Below are positions 13,431 through 17,518 of a stretch of DNA of 17,518 bases, one piece after another; within the stretch, counting starts at the first letter, position 1; each line of letters starts with the position of its first letter. The position numbers and the translations under genes are program-made. The DNA is taken from the NCBI GenBank assembly GCA_033722295.1, contig JAWVZH010000051.1:1-17518 (forward strand), read 5' to 3'. The notes under the pieces are model-generated. The model was not told where the DNA came from, ran no database searches, and worked only from the letters and a program-made list of their open reading frames with translations. This DNA is from JAWVZH01 sp033722295 (GTDB taxonomy: Bacteria > Bacteroidota > Bacteroidia > Chitinophagales > Saprospiraceae).

Positions 13431-14646
13431 TGATCGGTAACTTAACTTGAAATGTGGTTCCTTCTCCTGGTTGACTCTTGAAACTTATTTCGCCATCCAA
13501 AAGGTCTATATATCTTTTAACAATATTTAATCCAAGACCGGTGCCCTGTATGTTTTCGACATTCTGAGCCCTGAAAAACCGGGTAAATATGTATTTCTGA
13601 TCCTCCACTGGAATGCCTATTCCGTCATCTTCAACTTTTATGACAATTTTATCTGATCGGGACTCCATGGAACAACGTACTTCACTTTGTTGCGGCGAAT
13701 ATTTGATCGCATTGGACAGTAGGTTGAACATGACATTACGTATCGTCCGCTCATCAGTCCTGATCACTGAGCTTCCCTTCTTGGAAAGACTGATCTCCTG
13801 TCCCTCACCCATAATTCCAGAAAGGTCTTCCTTGATGTCCCGGCATAGTTCTTCCAGGTCAACTTCCTTCAGTTCGAGGCCTACTTTACCTTCCTCCAGC
13901 TTGCTGAGAGACAGAAAGTCATTCAGGATGCCCGTAAGATTATCCACAGACCTCTTGATCTTCTCTATGTGCCGCTCCCTGTTGGACTGATGTTCTTCTC
14001 CCGCATATCTACGGATCAATGAGGCGCTCGACAAAATAGTGCTCAGCGGGGTACGAAATTCATGCGAAGCCATTGAAACGAAGCGTGACTTCAACTCACC
14101 CAGCTCCCTTTCCTTATTCAGCGCTTCATTGAGTTGTTGTTCTCTCTTGGCCAGCTCCAGATTCGTTCTGAGTAACTTATTTACCACCTCTTCTAACTCA
14201 TTCGTGCGCTCCTGAACCTTCTGCTCAAGTTCGCGATTCAGTTTTTCTACCTCTGACTTGGCCTGATGTATTTCGGTCAGGTCATGAAGGATGCCAGTAA
14301 AGATGATCCTGTCGTTGAGTAAGACCTCGCTCACTGCCAGCCGACATGGAAAGATCTTGCCATCTTTGGTCCTGCCCATGACTTCACGGCCAATACCTAT
14401 GATCTGTGGTTCGCGTGTTTCCAAATAGTTATGGATATAGGAATCGTGTTTCTTCCTGTCCTCCTTGTTCATCAGAATGTTAACCTTCTGGCCGAGGAGT
14501 TCGCCCCTTTCATAACCAAACATTGCCTCCGCAGCAGGATTCACCGTTTCCATGATCCCGTCTGTATTTATGGTAATAATACCGTCTATGGCTGTCTCTA
14601 TAACAGCTTCCAGACGACTGATTAACTCCTGACTGGATGAACTCAT
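13423..14646 (-). CDS. PAS-domain sensor histidine kinase, FixL-like
   Basis: 407 residues from ATG 14646, with no membrane segment, so cytoplasmic. PAS domain about 10-125. It has the sequence context of the FixL heme PAS: KKHDSYI with His67, then IIGIGR with Arg87, the same 20-residue spacing as the FixL heme ligand His200 and distal Arg220, followed by GRTKDGKIFPCRLAVSEV. The FixL Arg206 equivalent is Asn. A coiled coil spans about 126-190. HisKA has His195 in SMASHEFRTPL. The HATPase_c domain has the N box (NVMFNLLSNAIKYS), G1 DDGIGI and G2 GTGLGL. A TTG seven codons upstream could also start the frame, but it falls inside the operator at 14658-14671, so the ATG is preferred. It overlaps the receiver-Crp gene, its likely partner. 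Heme binding is inferred, not shown. Confidence 0.93.
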   Translation of the reverse strand: MSSSSQELISRLEAVIETAIDGIITINTDGIMETVNPAAEAMFGYERGELLGQKVNILMNKEDRKKHDSYIHNYLETREPQIIGIGREVMGRTKDGKIFPCRLAVSEVLLNDRIIFTGILHDLTEIHQAKSEVEKLNRELEQKVQERTNELEEVVNKLLRTNLELAKREQQLNEALNKERELGELKSRFVSMASHEFRTPLSTILSSASLIRRYAGEEHQSNRERHIEKIKRSVDNLTGILNDFLSLSKLEEGKVGLELKEVDLEELCRDIKEDLSGIMGEGQEISLSKKGSSVIRTDERTIRNVMFNLLSNAIKYSPQQSEVRCSMESRSDKIVIKVEDDGIGIPVEDQKYIFTRFFRAQNVENIQGTGLGLNIVKRYIDLLDGEISFKSQPGEGTTFQVKLPINE

Positions 14647-14657
14647 AACGAAGAATT

Positions 14658-14671
14658 CTGATGACAATCAA
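14658..14671. promoter_or_regulatory. Candidate Fnr/FixK-type operator (site B)
   Basis: CTGAT-GACA-ATCAA matches nine of ten positions of the Fnr/FixK consensus TTGAT-N4-ATCAA. It lies in the 91-bp divergent gap between the kinase-regulator pair (minus strand, 12 bases from its ATG) and the CBS-Usp genes (plus strand). The centre is 14664.5, 28.5 bp before the plus-strand octamer at 14693. Bound regulator could activate CBS-Usp and restrain its own operon. Confidence 0.55.
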
Positions 14672-14692
14672 CTATTGACCTGACAGACATCA

Positions 14693-14700
14693 TACGTTCA
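14693..14700 (+). promoter_or_regulatory. Weak -7 box for the CBS-Usp operon
   Basis: TACGTTCA agrees with TAnnTTTG at four of six fixed positions. It predicts a start near 14705, which would put site B at about -41.5, a class II activator position, with a 33-base leader. A weak core box is what an activator-dependent promoter would have. Confidence 0.35.
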
Positions 14701-14737
14701 AAACCCTAATACCTGCAATTTGCAAAAAATTATCAAT

Positions 14738-15181
14738 ATGAACTTACTAGCACCTGTATCTGAGATCATGAAGACCAAGCTTGTGACCGTAAGCCCCAAT
14801 GACAGCATTGAGGATGTAAGACAGATATTTCAAAAACACAGGATTCATCATTTACCTGTAGTACATAATGGTGAACTCGTCGGAATGTTGAGTCTTTCTG
14901 ATTATAAGCTCTTCAGTCATGATTCAGATCCTGACATCTATGACAGGTTCATAGAAGAGGTGAGGAGAAAGAATTTCAAGGTCAGGGATATCATGATAGA
15001 CAGGATTGCTACATTGGAACCAGACGACAGGGTGAATGTAGCCCTGGAAGTGTTTCGGGAAAATCGCTTTCATGCGCTTCCCGTAATTGACAAGGACAGG
15101 GCATTGCTGGGAATCGTTACAACTTTTGACATTGTGGACTTCCTGGCCAGGGATCAAAAAGCTGAAATGACATACAAGTAG
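14738..15181 (+). CDS. CBS-domain pair protein
   Basis: 147 residues from ATG 14738. Two tandem CBS domains fill nearly the whole protein: about 6-58 (VSEIMKTKLVTVSPNDSIEDV...HHLPVVHNGELVGMLSLSDYK) and about 82-140 (VRDIMIDRIATLEPDDRV...FHALPVIDKDRALLGIVTTFDIVDFL). A CBS pair forms a Bateman module that binds adenine nucleotides or related ligands and often senses energy state. No enzyme domain is attached, so it probably acts as a free regulator or nucleotide buffer. An upstream TTG at 14720 would add six residues, but the ATG is more likely. The next gene, a Usp, starts on the base after the stop, so the two are one translation unit. CBS plus Usp pairing recalls hypoxia regulons elsewhere, for example Hrp1 in mycobacteria. 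Confidence 0.93.
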   Translation: MNLLAPVSEIMKTKLVTVSPNDSIEDVRQIFQKHRIHHLPVVHNGELVGMLSLSDYKLFSHDSDPDIYDRFIEEVRRKNFKVRDIMIDRIATLEPDDRVNVALEVFRENRFHALPVIDKDRALLGIVTTFDIVDFLARDQKAEMTYK

Positions 15182-16264
15182 ATGCTGATGATTGAGGTGG
15201 CACTATACGGTAAGAGATCAAGTAGGTACGAGTATCTCAAATATATACTTCAACAAAGAAGTCAAGAGGCTCATTTGGATCTGTCCATCAAGGAGATCAA
15301 TGAGGTTGACGATTTCATAAAGGAGAATGTTCATTCCATTCCGGCGATACGTTTTTCAAACAATTTGCTTCTGGAATGTGGACAAGATGAAGATATTAGC
15401 GATTTTACAGATGAAGTCCTGAAAAATTTGCTAATCGTGAATCAAAACCGTTCAAAGATCATAGTACCTGTCGACTTCTCTGAAGGGTCCGACAATGCTA
15501 TTGCATACGCCAGTCGTCTGGCTCAAAAATGTGGTTGCCAGCTGCTTTTAACGCATATCTACCATCCAACACCTGTACAGGTTAATGGCCAGGTATGGGT
15601 CAATCCCGAAGGAGAAAAGCCCTTCGTTGATCAACTGGAGCAATTGACAGATAGGGTGAAATCGAACTACACCGAGATCCAAGTTGAACAGCAGTTCATT
15701 TACGGATTTCCTGTTGATGAACTGGTCAAGTTGTCCAGGCAGGAGGATGCCAAATTTATCGTGATGGGAACGACAGGTGCGTCGGACAGCATCAAGCGAT
15801 TGTTCGGTTCTATTTCCCAGGAAGTCTCGCAAAAGGCCTTCTGTCCGGTATTCGCCATACCTTCGGACACGGATTTCAGTTTCAAAAGACTCTTGTATGC
15901 TACGGATGACCCTACCCTGGATGTCAATGCCATCAAGTTCCTACAGGGATTGTTTGAAAAAGATTCACATCTCGATATCGTACACATCAATATCGATGAC
16001 GATGACTCCCTGAAAGAAAAATGGCTGGACGATATCCCCGTAGTCTTTCCTGATCTCAATAACTACAGCGTTAGCGAGATCAAGAGCGATTCTGTGGTAA
16101 AAGGCCTGCTGGAGGCCGCTGACAAGAATCAGAGCGATCTGATAGCTGTTGCCACCACGCATCGCTCATTTTGGTCCGGTCTCTTCCATAAGAGCACGAC
16201 CAAAGAACTCTTGTCCCGGCTCGTCGGACATCCACTGCTGACCTTCCATAAAGGGGATGAATAA
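15182..16264 (+). CDS. Universal stress protein with N-terminal thioredoxin-like extension
   Basis: 360 residues, start ATG at 15182 (another ATG is codon 3). Residues 1-85 look like a small thioredoxin-fold domain: MIEVALYG strand, a helix, then SIPAIRFSNN resembling the cis-Pro loop. It lacks the CxxC pair (SSRY in that position), so it is not a redox enzyme; this assignment is tentative. Residues 92-227 are a full Usp domain, starting IIVPVDFSEGSDNAI and ending with the ATP-binding signature G196-x2-G199-x9-G209-S210 (MGTTGASDSIKRLFGSIS), so nucleotide binding is expected. A second Usp-like domain (about 234-357) is degenerate: ATTH replaces GxxG, but KSTTKEL is kept. It follows the CBS gene with no gap. 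Usp proteins of this type promote survival under starvation or low oxygen in other bacteria. Confidence 0.93.
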   Translation: MLMIEVALYGKRSSRYEYLKYILQQRSQEAHLDLSIKEINEVDDFIKENVHSIPAIRFSNNLLLECGQDEDISDFTDEVLKNLLIVNQNRSKIIVPVDFSEGSDNAIAYASRLAQKCGCQLLLTHIYHPTPVQVNGQVWVNPEGEKPFVDQLEQLTDRVKSNYTEIQVEQQFIYGFPVDELVKLSRQEDAKFIVMGTTGASDSIKRLFGSISQEVSQKAFCPVFAIPSDTDFSFKRLLYATDDPTLDVNAIKFLQGLFEKDSHLDIVHINIDDDDSLKEKWLDDIPVVFPDLNNYSVSEIKSDSVVKGLLEAADKNQSDLIAVATTHRSFWSGLFHKSTTKELLSRLVGHPLLTFHKGDE

Positions 16265-16321
16265 CTAACTCCCACCTGATAAAGACCCCTCCATTGATCC
16301 AAGTATCACCGGGTTTTTCTG

Positions 16322-16342
16322 GTTTAGCGTTTAGCGTTTAGT
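16322..16342 (+). repeat. Three tandem GTTTAGC units
   Basis: GTTTAGC at 16322 and 16329, then GTTTAGT at 16336. A short tandem repeat in non-coding DNA; copy number may vary by replication slippage. Confidence 0.85.
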
Positions 16343-16406
16343 GAGAAGTGGGTAGATTTTAACGAATTATGACAAATATCCATTGCTTCCTGAAGTTGTG
16401 CCAGGC

Positions 16407-16512
16407 TCAGTGTTGACTCAGCTTTCCGAGCCATTCATTCCATTTCCTGAACAACCCATCCTTCTTCTTCCTTCGTCTTCATATTCGGAGGATACAGTCT
16501 TTCATCTTCCAT
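16407..16512 (-). pseudogene. Possible frame-broken small ORF
   Basis: From ATG 16512 the minus strand reads MEDERLYPPNMKTKEEEGWV and stops at 16437-16435. Shifting frame by one base in the purine run near 16460-16475 gives KKKDGLFRKWNEWLGKLSQH and a stop at 16409-16407. Both halves look protein-like, and joining them gives about 34 residues. It may be a decayed or frameshifted small gene, or coincidence. Confidence 0.2.
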
Positions 16513-16520
16513 GAAAAAAA

Positions 16521-16534
16521 TTGAGAGAAATCAC
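16521..16534. promoter_or_regulatory. Candidate Crp/Fnr-type operator (site C)
   Basis: TTGAG-AGAA-ATCAC, eight of ten matches to TTGAT-N4-ATCAA with a complete TGA-N6-TCA core. Its centre, 16527.5, is 29.5 bp before the window 16557-16564 (ATAGTTTG), which ends in the TTTG of a Bacteroidota -7 box. The predicted start near 16569 leaves a leader of about 39 bases to the Usp gene at 16608. Confidence 0.45.
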
Positions 16535-16607
16535 CACTTCGCCTGACCGAACTCACATAGTTTGTTGTTATTCTTATATTATATTGACATAGATAAAAAC
16601 CTGAAAC

Positions 16608-17420
16608 ATGTCAACCAATAAACACATACTGGCGGCCATAGATTTCAATGAGTCAAGTGAAATGATGCTGGAATATCTCTCCCAGTACGCTGATAAAAAT
16701 GATAAGATCACGCTATTACACGTTCTGAACCAAGGGTACATGGGTGTCAACCTTAGCGGTGGCATTCTACCTTTTGATGCGGAAGCCAAGCGGTTGAAGG
16801 AGATGACAGGACAATATTTCGAAGGCTTTGATGATGTTGAAAATCAGATCGGCTTCGACCCCAATGATGCCGGTGACGGTATAGTCCGATACGCTGACAG
16901 TAACGACGTGGATACTATTTTTATCGCCTCAAGGGATAAGCATACATTGATGGACAAAATTCTGGGCAGTACCTGTCTGCGTGTGGTCAATAGTGCCCCC
17001 TGCGATGTGGTCGTTATCCCCCACGGAACAAAATACCGGCCAATGGAAAAACTCATCCTTGCCGCAGATAAAGGTGTGTCGGATCTTTTAACCGCGGAAA
17101 GATTCGAATCTTGGAAAGGGTGTCAGGTGTTCTTTGTTCATATCATCGAGGATGATCAGGACGATTTTGACGATGAGAAGAAGCAGTTAATGGTCAAATT
17201 GTTTGACCAGAATGATGTGGACTTCTCATTCGGTGTGGAAACATTGAAAAGCCAGGATACTGTTAAAGCAATATTAAGTTTTGCACACAACGAAAATGCA
17301 GATGCAGTTTTACTGCGCAAATCCAATCAAAGCTTAATTTCAACCTTATTTTTAAGCAGCACGACCAAGGAGATCATTGATAAAACCATTTTACCACTAA
17401 TATTCATAACGACTAAATAA
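16608..17420 (+). CDS. Tandem-domain universal stress protein
   Basis: 270 residues, two Usp-like domains and no extension. Domain 1 (about 4-138) begins KHILAAIDFNESSEMMLEYL and ends CDVVVIPHG. Its ATP-binding signature is altered: GxxG has become ASRD (107-110), while the following nine residues and Gly120-Ser121 are kept, so nucleotide binding is doubtful. Domain 2 (about 146-268) lacks GxxG entirely but ends LSSTTKEIIDKTILPLIFI, sharing STTKE with the second domain of the previous Usp. This type usually works as a dimer-like fold with signalling rather than catalytic function. Its stop overlaps the next Usp start by one base (TAATG), so they form an operon. Confidence 0.92.
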   Translation: MSTNKHILAAIDFNESSEMMLEYLSQYADKNDKITLLHVLNQGYMGVNLSGGILPFDAEAKRLKEMTGQYFEGFDDVENQIGFDPNDAGDGIVRYADSNDVDTIFIASRDKHTLMDKILGSTCLRVVNSAPCDVVVIPHGTKYRPMEKLILAADKGVSDLLTAERFESWKGCQVFFVHIIEDDQDDFDDEKKQLMVKLFDQNDVDFSFGVETLKSQDTVKAILSFAHNENADAVLLRKSNQSLISTLFLSSTTKEIIDKTILPLIFITTK

Positions 17421-17518
17421 TGAAAATTCTTTGTCCTGTAGATTTCTCCGATGCCTCTGTAAATGCGGTTGACTATGCCTCTTCTTTATTCGGTCTGGAT
17501 GGGAAAGGGCAATTAGAA
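17420..17518 (+). CDS. Universal stress protein, N-terminal fragment (cut by window end)
   Basis: 33 codons visible, from the ATG overlapping the preceding stop by one base: MKILCPVDFSDASVNAVDYA then SSLFGLDGKGQLE. The first strand and P-VDFS motif followed by the first helix are the standard beginning of a Usp domain, and are closer to a canonical Usp than the gene before it. The rest lies outside the window, so domain number and the ATP-binding signature are unknown. Confidence 0.88.
   Translation, partial: MKILCPVDFSDASVNAVDYASSLFGLDGKGQLE

Larger units (their letters stand above)
16265..16607. other. Intergenic region between two Usp genes
   Basis: 343 bp. It contains three tandem copies of a 7-base GTTTAGC unit, a Crp/Fnr-type site at 16521-16534 with a TTTG-containing -7 candidate, and a doubtful frame-broken small ORF on the minus strand. 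After the first Usp gene, ACCGG-GTTTTT-CTGGT at 16308-16323 could form a weak hairpin, but it is not a convincing terminator. The gap is large enough to mean the second Usp gene has its own promoter. Confidence 0.6.

Noticed and set aside
14647..14667. TTG start of the kinase seven codons upstream of ATG 14646
   Set aside because: It lies within the Fnr-type dyad and adds no conserved sequence.
14720..14737. TTG start of the CBS protein
   Set aside because: The added residues MQKIIN are not part of a CBS domain, and an ATG with good spacing is available at 14738.
16294..16308. TTGAT...ATCA inverted repeat after the first Usp gene as an Fnr site
   Set aside because: The spacer is 6 rather than 4 bases and there is no -7-like box at the right distance.
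16584..16597. TTGAC-ATAG-ATAAA as another Fnr-type site before the second Usp gene
   Set aside because: The right half lacks TCA, and the site is so close to the ATG that no -7 box could lie at the spacing seen for the other three.

Overview
The window looks like a chromosomal segment of a Bacteroidota bacterium. I infer this from the Bat (aerotolerance) gene order, tandem OmpH/Skp genes next to murI, TAnnTTTG-type promoter octamers instead of sigma70 boxes, signal peptides cut just before Gln, and frequent TTG/GTG starts. A Saprospiria-like affiliation is only a guess. There are no rRNA or tRNA genes, no CRISPR array and no intact mobile element.

Layout. (1) Positions 1-3221, plus strand: end of batB, batC, a short protein that repeats only the N-terminal domain of BatD, then full batD. 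The last two share a reading frame and are separated by one TGA. No batE follows. (2) 3222-3675: non-coding stretch with two near-identical 25-bp palindrome-containing repeats and one doubtful small minus-strand ORF. (3) 3676-5816, plus strand: asnS and a CPBP-type membrane protease homologue. (4) 5828-9945, minus strand: a likely four-gene unit hutH, a PAP2-like membrane phosphatase, dapD and an unrecognised helix-turn-helix protein. (5) 10168-12044, plus strand, divergent from hutH: two OmpH/Skp-like periplasmic chaperones and murI. (6) 12146-17518: a small membrane protein; on the minus strand an overlapping PAS histidine kinase and a receiver-Crp/Fnr fusion regulator; then, divergently, a CBS-pair protein and three universal stress protein (Usp) genes, the last cut by the window edge.

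The most interesting part is region 6. The kinase PAS domain carries the FixL heme-ligand context (KHDSYI, then IIGIGR exactly 20 residues after the His, as in FixL H200/R220). Its partner is a FixJ-like receiver joined directly to a Crp/Fnr DNA-binding module whose recognition helix keeps the E..xR residues (KETLIR). Three promoter regions in the same cluster, and by eye no other intergenic region in the window, contain a TGA-N6-TCA dyad of the Fnr/FixK type. Each sits about 29 bp upstream of a -7-like octamer, the geometry of a class II activator site near -41.5. The controlled genes would be the CBS-Usp operon, the second Usp operon and the small membrane protein. I propose a compact oxygen- or redox-responsive two-component regulon, comparable in content to the mycobacterial DosR dormancy set (heme sensor kinases, Usp and CBS proteins). 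The motif content is seen in the sequence; heme binding and regulation are inferences.
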